Source of the DNA: an uncultured Oxalobacteraceae bacterium
GTDB lineage: Bacteria > Pseudomonadota > Gammaproteobacteria > Burkholderiales > Burkholderiaceae_D
NCBI GenBank assembly: GCA_903893945.1
Contig: CAITOF010000096.1
Coordinates: forward strand, 1 to 54,635
Length of the DNA: 54,635 nucleotides
Direction of reading: 5' to 3'
Shown here: positions 44,991 through 54,635 of the stretch, piece by piece
Layout: every line of letters starts with the position of its first letter
Numbering within the stretch: the stretch's first letter is position 1
Notes under the pieces: model-generated
The model's input: only the letters and a program-made list of their open reading frames with translations
Database searches by the model: none
What the model was told of the DNA's origin: nothing
Position numbers and translations under genes: made by a program

Positions 44991-46736
44991 GTGACGTTTT
45001 TTCAATTAATTTTCAATTTCGTCAATCGACACAAGCGTCACTATGTGGCTGCCGCACTGATGTTGCTGGCGGTTGGTCTTTTGACCGTGTGGATTCCACG
45101 TCAGGTCGGTCATCTGGTGGATGAACTGGTCGCAGGACAGGCCACCCGGCGATGGATCCTTGAGCAGCTGGCCGTCCTGTTGCTGGTGGGTGTCACGATA
45201 TATTTTTTGCGTGTCGGCTGGCGCATGCAGCTGTTTGTCGCTTCTTACCAGTTAGGCGTGCAATTAAGAACGGAACTTTATAAACGACTCTGTTTGCAGG
45301 GGCCTGACTTTTTTCAGCAGCAACGGACCGGTGATTTAATGGCGCTTGGCACGAATGACGCCGATGCCATCGAACTCGCGGCGGGTGAAGCAATGCTGGC
45401 AGGATTTGACGGGACCATGACGTTGGTGATGGTCCTTGCCATGATGTTTTTGGGCGTGGATTGGCGATTAACGCTGGTTGCCCTGTTGCCGTTTCCCTTG
45501 ATGGCAATGGCATTCAAACGGATTACACAGCAAGTGCACGATGCATCGCATGAGGCGTTGAGCTGCTTCAGCAGGTTAAATGATCAGGTTCAGGAAAGTC
45601 TGGCAGGGGTCCGAACAGTGCGGGCACTGGGACTTGAATCACGTAATGCCAGACAATTTGCCGTATTGGCACAACGCGCTTCCGACGCCAGCTTACGCGC
45701 TCAACGGTGGGAGGCGGCCTATGAGCCTGCAGTTGGACTTGCCTTGACAGCGGCCGGATTTTTAACTTTGGCGTCGGGTGGTTATCTGGTTTGGCATAAT
45801 CAGTTAAGCATCGGTGCTTTGACCAGTTTTACCATGTATTTAGGCCAGTTGATCTGGCCGATGTTTGCGGCAGGCTGGGTACTCTCGCTGATTGAACGGG
45901 GTCGCGCCGCGTGGCGGCGTCTGGAGCCCATTTTGAGTTTGCCGCTGTCGATTGACGATACCGGAACCCTGCAAACGCCCCCGCAGGGATCTGTCAGGAT
46001 TGAGCATGTTCATTTTGCTTATCCGGAACAGGCCGAAGCGGCCCTGCAAGGGGTAAGTCTGACGCTCAACCAGGGTACGACCGTCGGACTGGTGGGCCCC
46101 ACGGGGGCCGGGAAATCAACGTTGATCCGCCTGTTGTTAAGACAATACTCGGCGCAGCAGGGCGAGATCAGCTGGGGTGGAGTGGCGCTAGAGCAATATG
46201 AATTGGAGAATTTACGCCGGCATATCAGTTGGGTGGCCCAGGAACCTTTCCTGTTCTCCGCGACGGTTTCTGAAAACATCAGCCTGGCAAAACCGGACGC
46301 CACGCAGGCCGAGATCGAGCAGGCTGCACAACTGGCATCGGTCCACGAGGATATCATGCGGTTTCCGCTCGGATATGCAACGCTGGTCGGTGAGCGTGGA
46401 GTCACCCTGTCGGGCGGACAACGACAGCGTGTCGCCATCGCACGCGCCTTACTCACCAACAGTTCATTGCTGCTGCTGGACGATGCATTATCGGCCGTTG
46501 ATACGGGAACCCAGACAACCATCCTGCACCACTTACGCGGCGCAAGGCTGGGGCGGTCCGTGCTGATCGTCAGCCATCGCCTGAGCGCGGTGGCCGATGC
46601 TGATCATATTGTGGTCATCCGGAACGGGAAAATAGCGGAACAGGGGACCCATGCGCATTTGCTGGCTGAGCAGGGTTGGTATGCAAGTCAATGGCGTTAC
46701 CAGCAATTGGAGGCATCGTTAGATGAATCCGATTAA
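44991..46736 (+). CDS. ABC exporter half-transporter, MdlA/SmdA-like
   Basis: The 581-residue protein begins at GTG with AGAGG upstream. Six transmembrane helices fill about residues 1-310. The ATP-binding domain has Walker A GPTGAGKSTLIRLLL, Q-loop WVAQEPFLFSAT, signature TLSGGQRQRVAIARALL and Walker B LLLLDDALSAVDT. The Asp that follows Walker B is in place of the usual catalytic Glu, so this site may be degenerate in a heterodimer. The next gene overlaps by 14 bp and encodes the partner. Together they resemble the MdlAB/SmdAB multidrug group; the substrate is unknown. Confidence 0.92.
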   Translation: MTFFQLIFNFVNRHKRHYVAAALMLLAVGLLTVWIPRQVGHLVDELVAGQATRRWILEQLAVLLLVGVTIYFLRVGWRMQLFVASYQLGVQLRTELYKRLCLQGPDFFQQQRTGDLMALGTNDADAIELAAGEAMLAGFDGTMTLVMVLAMMFLGVDWRLTLVALLPFPLMAMAFKRITQQVHDASHEALSCFSRLNDQVQESLAGVRTVRALGLESRNARQFAVLAQRASDASLRAQRWEAAYEPAVGLALTAAGFLTLASGGYLVWHNQLSIGALTSFTMYLGQLIWPMFAAGWVLSLIERGRAAWRRLEPILSLPLSIDDTGTLQTPPQGSVRIEHVHFAYPEQAEAALQGVSLTLNQGTTVGLVGPTGAGKSTLIRLLLRQYSAQQGEISWGGVALEQYELENLRRHISWVAQEPFLFSATVSENISLAKPDATQAEIEQAAQLASVHEDIMRFPLGYATLVGERGVTLSGGQRQRVAIARALLTNSSLLLLDDALSAVDTGTQTTILHHLRGARLGRSVLIVSHRLSAVADADHIVVIRNGKIAEQGTHAHLLAEQGWYASQWRYQQLEASLDESD

Positions 46737-48489
46737 TCTGGAAAGTCCGATACCCGGAAATGAAAAATGGCAGGCAGTTCAGTTACTTAAACAGTCTGCC
46801 CGAGAAGATTACGCCCATATCTGGACAGGTATTGTGCTGCTTTCAATAGCGGCGGGACTCGAAGCCGCAGGTCCCTTGCTCGGAAAAGCATTCATAGATA
46901 ATTACCTGGTGCCAAAACGGGCGGACCTGCTGATGACCGGGTTATTGTTAATCGGTATTTTTGCGACCGGTTGCGTGGCTACCTGGGTGCGTTACCTGCA
47001 GTTGATGCGCCTGGCCGGTGTCGCAATGCGGTCAGTACAGCGTCTGCGGGAACGGGTTTATGCACACGTAATGCGGTTGCCGATGCGTTTCTTTGATAAG
47101 GCAATAACCGGACAACTGGTCAGCCGGGTTACCAACGATACCGAATCGGTAAAAAATTTATATGTGCAGGTATTGTTCGTCATGCTCGACAGTTCAATCG
47201 TTGTCTCTGGTGCACTGGTTGCGATGGCCTGGCTCGACTGGCGCCTGATGCTGATTGTGGTAACGCTGATTCCTGCCATGGTGGTGATCGTGTGGTTGTA
47301 CCAGCGCTGGAGCGCTCCGGCTGTGGCGCGTGCACGCCAATTGCGCAGCGAACTGAATGCGCAACTGGCTGAAAGTATTGCGGGCATGACCGTGTTGCAG
47401 GCCAGCCTTGCAGACCGGCGCTTCAGTGAGCGATTTCGCGTAACCAATCAGACACATTACCAGGCACGCATTTCGGAATTGCGTGCCAACGCCTGGTTGC
47501 TGCGGCCGGCACTTGATTTGTTGAATTCGATATTGCTGGTTCTCGTTATATACAGTTTCAGCCAGCGCAGCTTCAGCGGCATTGAGGTTGGCATTTTATA
47601 TGCATTTGTCAGTTATATTGCCCGTGTGGTCGATCCGCTGATTCAGATCACGATGCAGTTTGGACAGATACAGCAGGCGGTGGTATCGGCCGCACGGGTA
47701 AATACGTTGCTCAGGGAGACGACAGAACGGTATCCGGAATCCACCCGGCAGCTGACCAGTGGCCGTGTCGCTTTTCACGATATCAGTTTTGGTTATGATG
47801 CAGCCCATCCGGTGCTGACCAATATTAACCTGACGATCAACGCGGGAAGTTTTTACGGCATTGTCGGACACACGGGAAGTGGCAAGTCAACACTGCTTAG
47901 CCTGCTGTTGCGGTTTTACACGGCACAATCGGGTCGCATCGAGCTGGATGGTTTTCCCCTGGCAGAACTGAGTGAAGAAGAGTTTCGTCTGAAGGTGGGC
48001 CTGGTGCCGCAGGAGCCGTTTTTGCTGGCCGCCAGCGTGCGTGACAACATAGCAATGGGTCGCAACCTGTCACAACAGGAGGTGGAAACGGCCGCGAAAA
48101 GCGCGCACATCCATGAATTCATACAGCAACTGGTTCATGGATACGACACAGAATTGGGAGAAGGTGGCGCCAAATTGTCAACCGGACAAAAACAGTTGCT
48201 GGCCATCGCGCGCGCGCTGGCCGGCAAGCCGGTTTTACTGTTGTTGGATGAGGCTACCTCGCACATCGACAGTGAAACCGAGCGAGTGGTGCAATCCGCC
48301 CTGAATGACTTGCGCGGCAGGGTCACCCTCATCGCGATTGCACATCGATTGTCGACCATACGCGATGCTGACCAGATCATTGTGCTGAATCACGGGAAAT
48401 TGGTGGAACAGGGGCGCCATGCTGAATTAATGGATTTGACGGCGGGAATCTACCAGAAATTATACCTGTTGCAGGCGCTGGAGGACTGA
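46723..48489 (+). CDS. ABC exporter half-transporter, MdlB/SmdB-like
   Basis: The 588-residue partner of the previous gene has a six-helix membrane domain (about 30-330) and a nucleotide-binding domain. Walker A is GHTGSGKSTLLSLLL and Walker B LLLLDEATSHIDS with the catalytic Glu present. The signature is LSTGQKQLLAIARAL in place of LSGGQ. Heterodimeric exporters typically pair one complete and one altered site, which fits this gene pair. Its ATG has GGAGG ten bases upstream, inside the previous gene. The transported compound is not predictable. Confidence 0.92.
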   Translation: MNPINLESPIPGNEKWQAVQLLKQSAREDYAHIWTGIVLLSIAAGLEAAGPLLGKAFIDNYLVPKRADLLMTGLLLIGIFATGCVATWVRYLQLMRLAGVAMRSVQRLRERVYAHVMRLPMRFFDKAITGQLVSRVTNDTESVKNLYVQVLFVMLDSSIVVSGALVAMAWLDWRLMLIVVTLIPAMVVIVWLYQRWSAPAVARARQLRSELNAQLAESIAGMTVLQASLADRRFSERFRVTNQTHYQARISELRANAWLLRPALDLLNSILLVLVIYSFSQRSFSGIEVGILYAFVSYIARVVDPLIQITMQFGQIQQAVVSAARVNTLLRETTERYPESTRQLTSGRVAFHDISFGYDAAHPVLTNINLTINAGSFYGIVGHTGSGKSTLLSLLLRFYTAQSGRIELDGFPLAELSEEEFRLKVGLVPQEPFLLAASVRDNIAMGRNLSQQEVETAAKSAHIHEFIQQLVHGYDTELGEGGAKLSTGQKQLLAIARALAGKPVLLLLDEATSHIDSETERVVQSALNDLRGRVTLIAIAHRLSTIRDADQIIVLNHGKLVEQGRHAELMDLTAGIYQKLYLLQALED

Positions 48490-48514
48490 GTTCCGGACAG
48501 ATCCTGTGTCCCGA

Positions 48515-48922
48515 TCAGTAGTCAAATTTAGTGCGCAGATTTTTGATTTGACCACGAAGTTTTTTGTCATCAACACGCCTGGACTTTGCGGCTCTTGAGG
48601 GTTTGGTGGGGTACCTTACTGCCGGCGTGTGACTGGCATGGAGTACGATGTCATGCAGACGGCGTATCGCATCCTCCCTGTTGCGCTCCTGGGTTCGATG
48701 AGATTGTGCCTTCAGCACCAGCACACCCTGTTTGGTAATGCGTTGATCGCCTGAGGTTAATATCCGGTCTTTGATAGCTTGTGTCAGACTGGATCGGGTA
48801 ATATCAAAACGCAAATGAATTGCCGACGACACCTTGTTGACGTTTTGACCGCCCGCCCCCTGCGCGCGCATTGCGCTGATTTCAATCTCGTCGGGCGGTA
48901 TGGTTATTTCCGGGTTTTTCAT
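48515..48922 (-). CDS. arfB: Ribosome-rescue peptidyl-tRNA hydrolase ArfB (YaeJ)
   Basis: The 135-residue protein carries the release-factor catalytic motif GGQ in AMRAQGAGGQNVNKVSSAIHLRFDI and a basic C-terminal tail (PTKPSRAAKSRRVDDKKLRGQIKNLRTK) that enters the empty mRNA channel of stalled ribosomes. Length matches E. coli ArfB (140) and excludes a full release factor. The start at 48922 is chosen because family proteins begin there; a longer frame to 48973 adds 17 atypical residues. It converges on the ABC exporter genes, 25 bp away. Confidence 0.93.
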   Translation of the reverse strand: MKNPEITIPPDEIEISAMRAQGAGGQNVNKVSSAIHLRFDITRSSLTQAIKDRILTSGDQRITKQGVLVLKAQSHRTQERNREDAIRRLHDIVLHASHTPAVRYPTKPSRAAKSRRVDDKKLRGQIKNLRTKFDY

Positions 48923-49091
48923 TGGAATAATGGCTGATGTCCGGAAGCTGCATTGCAGATTCAGGGTTGGCATGGCTGCAGTATGCTACAAATCTATACT
49001 TTATATTGATAGTTATTGTAGTTTCGTTTTGGTTAGAATTGCGTGTTTGCTGAGCCATTTCGTGCAACTTCTGCAAGACTACTATAAATTT

Positions 49092-51350
49092 ATGCGTGCT
49101 CTGTCCTACTCGCTACTTCTGGTTTTATCCGCACAGTACGCAATACCGTCATGGGCGATTGAACTGACGCAGGCGTCAGCTTCTCAGGAATCGACGGCAA
49201 ATAATGCGCCTGCGCAAGAAAATTCGACCCCGCCTGCACCGTCAGACAGCGCAAGCCCGAGTCACCGGGATTCGACGTCCACGGTAGCGCCGAAAACCAA
49301 TGCGGTTCCCCAAATCGTCATTAACGGTACGCCGCAAACCGATCTGGATGTGCGGAAACAGTCGACCGCGTCAAAAATTGTGATTGGCCGCGATGAACTT
49401 GACCGCGATGGTGACACGTCAGTCGGTGAAATCCTGAAGCGCTTACCCGGAGTGACGGTGGGTGGAAAGCCGGGCCGCGGCGGTGATATCCGTATGCGTG
49501 GCATGGGCAGTGGCTATACCCAGATACTGATTAATGGCGAACGCATGCCGCGCGGATTTTCGCTGGACACCTTGTCGCCTGATCAAGTCGAGCGGATAGA
49601 AATCATACGTGCACCTGTGGCGGAATTTACGACTCAGGCCGTAGCCGGGATCATCAATATCGTATTACGTGAGGATTACAAGCAAAAAGATACCCAATTG
49701 AGACTGTCCGACGGTGTCGAGCAGGGCCGCAATGCGCCCGCTGCGTCGATTTCGGCACCTGGTGAGCTCGGTGATCTTTCGTATACATTATCAGGTTCGG
49801 TATTTCAGAACCGGCGACGTGACGAGTCACTGACCGACAATATAATCGACGATGAACAGGGCCAGCGTATTGTGGATCAGGATATCACCACGACCACGGG
49901 CGTTCATCTGTCGCCGCGGTTTGACTATAAATTGTCCGCCAGCGATAAATTGGTTCTGCAACCTTTCATCATGTACTCGAATTCGCAAACTGGCGGCACC
50001 AGTCTGCTGGATCAGCTCAATGACCAACCCGCACCGTATCAGGTTGCCGATTGGCATTCAGGGGTCAATTCGTTTGTTTCACGTTTGTTTGCGAATTACA
50101 CGCATCGGATGGAAGGAGGTGCCAGGCTGGAATTTAAAATTGGTCTCGGGAAGTCGGAAAATGATACGCTCACCAATCGCACGCAGGCCGGAGTGGAGTC
50201 GGGTTACCATGATCTGTTTACCCGATACGATATCAGTGATTTCAATAACAGCATTGGCGCAAAGTATTCCGTCATTCTTTCAAGCGGTCACAGTCTGGTG
50301 ACAGGCATAAATGCAGACTGGACCAGAAGGAATGAAGCTGAGGTGGCCACGGATAACGGTGCCCCGACCTTTGATAATTCTGGCGACAATCTGAATGCCG
50401 GGATACGGCAACTGGCCGCATTCATGCAGGACGAATGGGACATTAGCACGAACTGGTCTGCCAATGCCGGGCTGCGCTGGGAAGGTATTCAAACGGCCAG
50501 TACGCTGCCAGCGGGGGAGATCGTCAACCAGAGTGGAGTATGGAGTCCGCTGTTCCATCTTCTCTGGCGCATACCGGATTCAAAAAATGATCAGCTGCGC
50601 ATGGCGCTGACGCACAGTTACCGTCCGCCAGTTCTGAATGATCTGGTTACGTTGCCCGTACTTGCACAGAATAACAGTCCGATCAATCCGGACAGGACAG
50701 GTAACCCCTATTTGAAACCCGAACTGGCAAATGGGCTGGATATCGGTTACGAACATTATATTTCGCACACCGGCATACTCGCGGCAAACTTTTTCTATCG
50801 CGACATTCATGACCTGATGCGCCACGAAGTCTCGCTCGAGAACGGTCGCTGGGTGGCTGCGCCGATAAATCTGGGAAACGCGACGACACATGGCATTGAA
50901 CTGGAAGCAAAATTTGATCTGGTCGACTTTTTCCCCGAATCACCCGCTGTTTCATTGCGAAGCAATTACAGTCATTTCTGGTCACAGGTAGATGCCATAC
51001 AGGGGCCCAATAATCGAATCGATCAACAGCCATCCCAAACAGCCAATCTTGGGCTGGATTATAAAATGGCGACGTTGCCATTGACGATGGGGGGCAGCAT
51101 TAACTGGACGCCCGCTTATGTTGTGCAAACCAGCACAACCCAGGGAAATTCCATTGGGCTGAAAAGGCAGCTGGATTTTTACGGATTGTGGAAATTCAGC
51201 CTGGTTTCGCAACTGCGATTAAGCGTCAATAATTTTATTAACAGTGACTATGGCACCAGCACATTTTCGACTTTAGGTTTTCCTGAAGTGTCGAACGTTA
51301 ATTCGCCCACCTACACCACCTTCATTCTGCGCTGGGAACTCAAGTACTGA
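49092..51350 (+). CDS. TonB-dependent outer-membrane receptor
   Basis: The 752-residue protein starts at ATG 49092 with a signal peptide (MRALSYSLLLVLSAQYAIPSWA). An Ala/Ser/Pro-rich spacer of about 60 residues follows, then the plug domain (about 80-210) with VIGRDELDRDGDTSVGEILKRLPG, RMRGMGSGYTQILINGERMPRGF and VERIEIIRAPVAEFTTQAVAGIINIVLRE. A long beta-barrel continues to a C-terminal aromatic ending (FILRWELKY). It takes up a ligand using TonB energy; no siderophore or vitamin gene is adjacent and the ligand cannot be named. No N-terminal signalling domain is present. It is divergent from arfB and has a weak ribosome site. Confidence 0.93.
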   Translation: MRALSYSLLLVLSAQYAIPSWAIELTQASASQESTANNAPAQENSTPPAPSDSASPSHRDSTSTVAPKTNAVPQIVINGTPQTDLDVRKQSTASKIVIGRDELDRDGDTSVGEILKRLPGVTVGGKPGRGGDIRMRGMGSGYTQILINGERMPRGFSLDTLSPDQVERIEIIRAPVAEFTTQAVAGIINIVLREDYKQKDTQLRLSDGVEQGRNAPAASISAPGELGDLSYTLSGSVFQNRRRDESLTDNIIDDEQGQRIVDQDITTTTGVHLSPRFDYKLSASDKLVLQPFIMYSNSQTGGTSLLDQLNDQPAPYQVADWHSGVNSFVSRLFANYTHRMEGGARLEFKIGLGKSENDTLTNRTQAGVESGYHDLFTRYDISDFNNSIGAKYSVILSSGHSLVTGINADWTRRNEAEVATDNGAPTFDNSGDNLNAGIRQLAAFMQDEWDISTNWSANAGLRWEGIQTASTLPAGEIVNQSGVWSPLFHLLWRIPDSKNDQLRMALTHSYRPPVLNDLVTLPVLAQNNSPINPDRTGNPYLKPELANGLDIGYEHYISHTGILAANFFYRDIHDLMRHEVSLENGRWVAAPINLGNATTHGIELEAKFDLVDFFPESPAVSLRSNYSHFWSQVDAIQGPNNRIDQQPSQTANLGLDYKMATLPLTMGGSINWTPAYVVQTSTTQGNSIGLKRQLDFYGLWKFSLVSQLRLSVNNFINSDYGTSTFSTLGFPEVSNVNSPTYTTFILRWELKY

Positions 51351-51551
51351 CCATTACGCCGGTGTTAAGCAGCGGCCTGGTTATATTTTTACCATGATTC
51401 AGCGCGTGCTCCGACCGTTCTGAGATTCGCTGGTCACTTTGCCAATAGATATGTACACCGATTTGGCAGTTTAACTTGGTTTCCCATGTGCATTTACTAT
51501 ACTGACCCCATTCAGTATCACCCCACCGGCCTCCATTTTTGCAGCCAGCTT

Positions 51552-54050
51552 ATGAAAATTAATGCCACGAAGGTTCGTTTCAGCATCATTTTGGTGACGA
51601 CGTTACTTTGTCTTGGATGGGCTGCGGGGGTCTGGATTGTTGAGTCCGATCAAATCCAGCAGAAAGCGAAAATCCTTTTTGACAAGGAAGATGACAATAC
51701 GAAGAATCGTGGGGAAGCCATTTCTGCCGATCTGCAACGCAGTTTAAGTGTTTTGTACGGATTGCCGGAAGTCATCGGATCCTGGGATGAGGTAAAAAAT
51801 GTGGTGAAATCCTATCCCCAGTCCGACGAACCGGAGGCCAAACGACTGGCAAACATCCTGTCAGCAAAAAATGCATCACGAACTGAGCACCTCAATCAAT
51901 TGTTGTTGTTGGCAAAAAAAGATTTTTCAGTCGATATCATCTGGCTGCTGGATTTGAACGGCGATTGTGTTGCAGACAGTAATTACAATACATCCGCTTC
52001 CCTGATGGGTAACAATTTCAAAGAGCGCAATTATTTCAATATTGCAAAAGCGGGTGGTTTCGGTTATCAATTTGCCATTGGCAAGGTCTCCAAAACCAAG
52101 GGGCTTTATTTTTCCGCTCCGGTGCTGGTCGATAGCCGAGTTGTTGGTGTCGTGGTCGTTAAAGTGGATATTACGCGACTGGCTAAAAACATCAATTTTT
52201 CAAACTCATTCCTGGTCGATGAAAATGGCGTCATTATTTTATCGGACAACCCGGAATTTGATTTAAAGGTGGTACCGCAGAACACGATCAAGACCATGTC
52301 GTTTGACCTGAGAAAATCCATTTACGCCCGTGATGAATTGGAGACCCTTTATATTCAGCCCTGGTCAGACGGGAAGTATCCGCGATTGTCGAAAATTGCC
52401 GATTTCGGTGAGCCTTTTGTGTTGAACATAACCAATGTGAACGAAGGCGAATTACAGATTTATGTTTTTTCATCGGCCAGGGAAATTTTATTGCTGGACC
52501 AGGAGTTGTTGCGTCTTTTTCTCCTGCTAACCTTCTGCGGCGTGGCGGTCATCATCATCGCCGGTGGCATTGTACTGACGCTGCATGCAAAACACCTGAC
52601 CAATCAATTCATGCAATTGCAGCATGATGAGCTCAATGAGGCCCAGAAGTTGGCCAAATTGGGCAGCTGGAGTTACGACTATATGTCAGAGCAGCTGCAC
52701 TGTTCGAGGGTTTTCCTGACCGATTTCCTGTTGCGTGATGATGCCGGCGGCAACCTGACGCCAACACTACATGCGCTGTTGGAAAACGTGCATCCTGACG
52801 ATAAGGAGCGTGTCAGGGCCGAATTTGAAGGCGGCTTAAAAAGCGGTACCGGGTATACCGTGGAATATCGGTTAATAAGGAAAAATGGCGAGATACGGAA
52901 TGTGATCGGGAATGCGGTAGTAAGGAAAGATTCCAAAGGTCATCGCCTGAAAGTGACAGGCACGTGCAAAGACGTGACGGAAGAACAGCGCAATTTGCGC
53001 GCCATCGAAGACAGTGAAAATCATTTGCGCAATGTGCTGAATTCGTCGTTAATCGGTATTATCCAGGGCAATGACACAGGTCGAATTCTGGAAATGAACC
53101 AGGCATTTATGACGCTGACGGGATATTCAGCTGAAAATCTGGTTGAGGGTAAATTGAAGTGGAAAGATATCGCCTCGGACAGTTTTCAATCCCTGAATTC
53201 ATCGCACATATTCGGGAAGGTAAAGTCACCGTCACCTTTTGAAATGACCTTAACCTGCAGCAATGGCAGTGCCATACCCGTACTGATCGGTATGGCAAGA
53301 GTCGAAGATGCCCGGAGCGAATGGGTGTGTTTTGTACTGGACCTGTCCGAACGAAACAGGATAAACCAATTGAAATCCGAATTCATTTCGATAGTGAGCC
53401 ACGAGTTGCGAACCCCGCTGACCTCAATCAGAGGGTCATTGGCACTGCTGGAAGCCGGTGTGGTCGGTGCTGCAGAGGAAAAGGGCCAGGAACTGATCAA
53501 AATTGCGCATAAGAACAGTCAACGGCTGGTGGTGATCATCAACGATATTCTGGATCTGGAGAAATTAAGTGCCGGAAATATGGTGCTGGAAATGCAATCG
53601 GTCGAGTTTTCGACAGTGATAAGGCAGGTTATTGAAATCAATAATGAATTAATGCGGCAATATAATGTAACAGTCCGGATTGGCGATCTGCCTGACTCGG
53701 CCACCATCTGGGGCGATACAAATCGCGTGATGCAGGTTCTGACCAATTTGATTTCCAATGCGGCAAAATTCTCCCCTGAAGGGGGTGTCGTCGATGTTCA
53801 TTTGTTAAGAGAGGGGCAATATTGGCGGGTAGAAATTCACGACAGTGGCCCTGGCATCACCGACGAATTCCGGGAACGTATTTTTGGGGCCTTTTCACAA
53901 TCAGAGCTGACCAATGTGCGCCAGAAAGGCGGCATCGGATTGGGACTCAATATTGCCAAAATAATAGTAGAAAAGATGGAAGGACTGATAGGCTATGAGT
54001 CTGCAGAAGGGAAAGGGTCGGTTTTCTGGGTTGCCTTTGTGGCGTTGTAA
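51552..54050 (+). CDS. Membrane sensor histidine kinase with Cache and PAS domains
   Basis: The 832-residue kinase starts at ATG 51552; an upstream ATG at 51486 adds 22 atypical residues. It has a transmembrane helix at about 9-31, a periplasmic Cache-like sensor at about 40-310 (including NFKERNYFNIAKAGGFGYQFAIGKVSKTKGLYFSAPV), and a second helix at about 325-350. Two PAS domains follow (about 375-490 and 495-600). The HisKA H box has His617 in SIVSHELRTPLTSIRG. The HATPase domain contains NLISNAAKFSPEGG, HDSGPGI and GGIGLGLNIAKIIVEKM. There is no receiver domain and no response regulator nearby. It probably senses a small molecule through Cache and feeds an unlinked regulator. Confidence 0.92.
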   Translation: MKINATKVRFSIILVTTLLCLGWAAGVWIVESDQIQQKAKILFDKEDDNTKNRGEAISADLQRSLSVLYGLPEVIGSWDEVKNVVKSYPQSDEPEAKRLANILSAKNASRTEHLNQLLLLAKKDFSVDIIWLLDLNGDCVADSNYNTSASLMGNNFKERNYFNIAKAGGFGYQFAIGKVSKTKGLYFSAPVLVDSRVVGVVVVKVDITRLAKNINFSNSFLVDENGVIILSDNPEFDLKVVPQNTIKTMSFDLRKSIYARDELETLYIQPWSDGKYPRLSKIADFGEPFVLNITNVNEGELQIYVFSSAREILLLDQELLRLFLLLTFCGVAVIIIAGGIVLTLHAKHLTNQFMQLQHDELNEAQKLAKLGSWSYDYMSEQLHCSRVFLTDFLLRDDAGGNLTPTLHALLENVHPDDKERVRAEFEGGLKSGTGYTVEYRLIRKNGEIRNVIGNAVVRKDSKGHRLKVTGTCKDVTEEQRNLRAIEDSENHLRNVLNSSLIGIIQGNDTGRILEMNQAFMTLTGYSAENLVEGKLKWKDIASDSFQSLNSSHIFGKVKSPSPFEMTLTCSNGSAIPVLIGMARVEDARSEWVCFVLDLSERNRINQLKSEFISIVSHELRTPLTSIRGSLALLEAGVVGAAEEKGQELIKIAHKNSQRLVVIINDILDLEKLSAGNMVLEMQSVEFSTVIRQVIEINNELMRQYNVTVRIGDLPDSATIWGDTNRVMQVLTNLISNAAKFSPEGGVVDVHLLREGQYWRVEIHDSGPGITDEFRERIFGAFSQSELTNVRQKGGIGLGLNIAKIIVEKMEGLIGYESAEGKGSVFWVAFVAL

Positions 54051-54415
54051 ATGGCGGATAACTGAGGCTGCCAAACAGTAGAATTTTAATAATAAACCCG
54101 GCGACGTGCCTGGTCGGGGGCACTTGGAGTGCATTTTGGCAACTGAAAAAGCAGTATAAGTTAACAATTCGAGGAAAATCATTGACGTACTTCCAAACCA
54201 AGTTTAAACTTGCGAGTTCCCGATTTTGTTTCCGTATATCATGCAAAGGCAGTTCTGCCTTTATAGAAACCGTGAGCTGCGGCCGTCAATAAGCAGGGAT
54301 ATCAGTAAAAATTTAAACTACCCGCGTGACATTTTAATTAATCGCGAGGATAGATCAGTCCCCGGGCAATCGTTTCCGGGCTTTGTTTAGTATTTATTTA
54401 TGTTGGGTTAGAACG
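54051..54415. other. Noncoding stretch and rpsL leader
   Basis: No gene is supported. A small hairpin GTGCC/GGCAC lies at 54106-54123 after the histidine kinase gene. Nearer rpsL, a CCCGG/CCGGG stem (about 54361-54380) is followed by a T-rich CTTTGTTTAG, which could act as an attenuator or terminator in the rpsL leader. A GTGACA at 54326 is a weak -35 candidate. rpoBC is not upstream; whether it lies further left cannot be said. Confidence 0.5.
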
Positions 54416-54635
54416 ATGCCAACCATCAATCAATTGATTCGCGAACCACGCAAGTCTGCGCGTGTTAAAAGCAAATCGCCGGCACTGCAAAACAGTCCGC
54501 AAAAACGTGGAGTCTGTACTCGCGTTTATACAACAACCCCCAAGAAGCCAAACTCGGCTTTGCGTAAGGTTGCCAAAGTACGCTTAACCAACGGTTTCGA
54601 AGTGATTTCGTATATCGGCGGTGAAGGCCATAACC
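54416..54635 (+). CDS. rpsL: Ribosomal protein S12, N-terminal part (cut by window edge)
   Basis: The first 73 codons are present: [21 protein letters not shown], then [29 protein letters not shown] and [10 protein letters not shown]. This includes the Lys in [11 protein letters not shown] that is the common site of streptomycin-resistance changes, here the wild-type Lys. S12 sits at the decoding centre of the 30S subunit. It is normally followed by rpsG, fusA and tuf, beyond the window. Confidence 0.98.
   Translation, partial: MPTINQLIREPRKSARVKSKSPALQNSPQKRGVCTRVYTTTPKKPNSALRKVAKVRLTNGFEVISYIGGEGHN

Noticed and set aside
1..54635. CRISPR arrays, complete insertion sequences, rRNA genes
   Set aside because: No regularly spaced direct repeats of CRISPR type, no transposase frame and no rRNA sequence were seen; the only mobile-element gene is the partial integrase at the left edge.

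Overview
The window looks like a betaproteobacterial chromosome, most probably Burkholderiales and near the Oxalobacteraceae. This is inferred from gene order and protein resemblance; no 16S gene is present. Supporting blocks are LysM protein-dprA-smg-topB on one strand with def-fmt divergent, two lpxL-type acyltransferases-dapF-DUF484-xerC-cobW-dksA opposite metK, hslVU, gpmA-envC-ctpA-moeB opposite rhodanese-grxC-secB-gpsA, and the start of the rpsL (str) operon at the right edge. Almost everything is single-copy housekeeping DNA with short spacers.

Layout. 1-663: the end of a P4-type integrase gene and the tRNA-Arg(CCG) it probably used as attachment site, so an integrative element should lie to the left. 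1045-8813: cytochrome c5-type protein, topB, smg, dprA, a LysM protein, def and fmt. 8814-11281: a candidate small RNA and a 624-residue orphan protein. 11501-18345: sppA, a small Ala/Lys-rich exported protein, a GNAT acetyltransferase, a cytoplasmic TPR-GAF histidine kinase, and an ECF sigma / zinc anti-sigma / cysteine-rich CWC operon. 18522-22749: argB, a HAD nucleotidase, slmA and a pabB-pabC fusion. 22973-24507: a small exported protein and a second orphan protein. 24580-36822: moeB, ctpA, envC, gpmA, rhodanese, grxC, secB, an SH3 protein, gpsA, hslUV, a duplicated STAS protein and dksA. 36925-48922: cobW GTPase, xerC, DUF484, dapF, two acyltransferases, metK with an unusual leader, an M14 amidase, a heterodimeric ABC exporter and arfB. 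49092-54635: a TonB-dependent receptor, a Cache-PAS histidine kinase and rpsL.

The most unusual material is the pair of orphan genes at 9407-11281 and 23593-24507. Each stands alone between noncoding stretches. By eye, each protein begins with a segment resembling the N-terminal translocation domain of Salmonella SPI-2 type III effectors (SifA/SifB/SseJ/SlrP; signature WEKI/MxxFF). Each gene is preceded by the same inverted repeat, ACCGTAA-N3-TACGG. Together they suggest an uncharacterised effector set with its own regulator. This is inference: no secretion apparatus lies in the window and no search was run. Other points are the metK leader (seven 12-bp tandem repeats, then two hairpins bracketed by a 9-bp direct repeat), a candidate sRNA with two CCTCC motifs after fmt, and a DksA whose four zinc positions read C-T-S-A.
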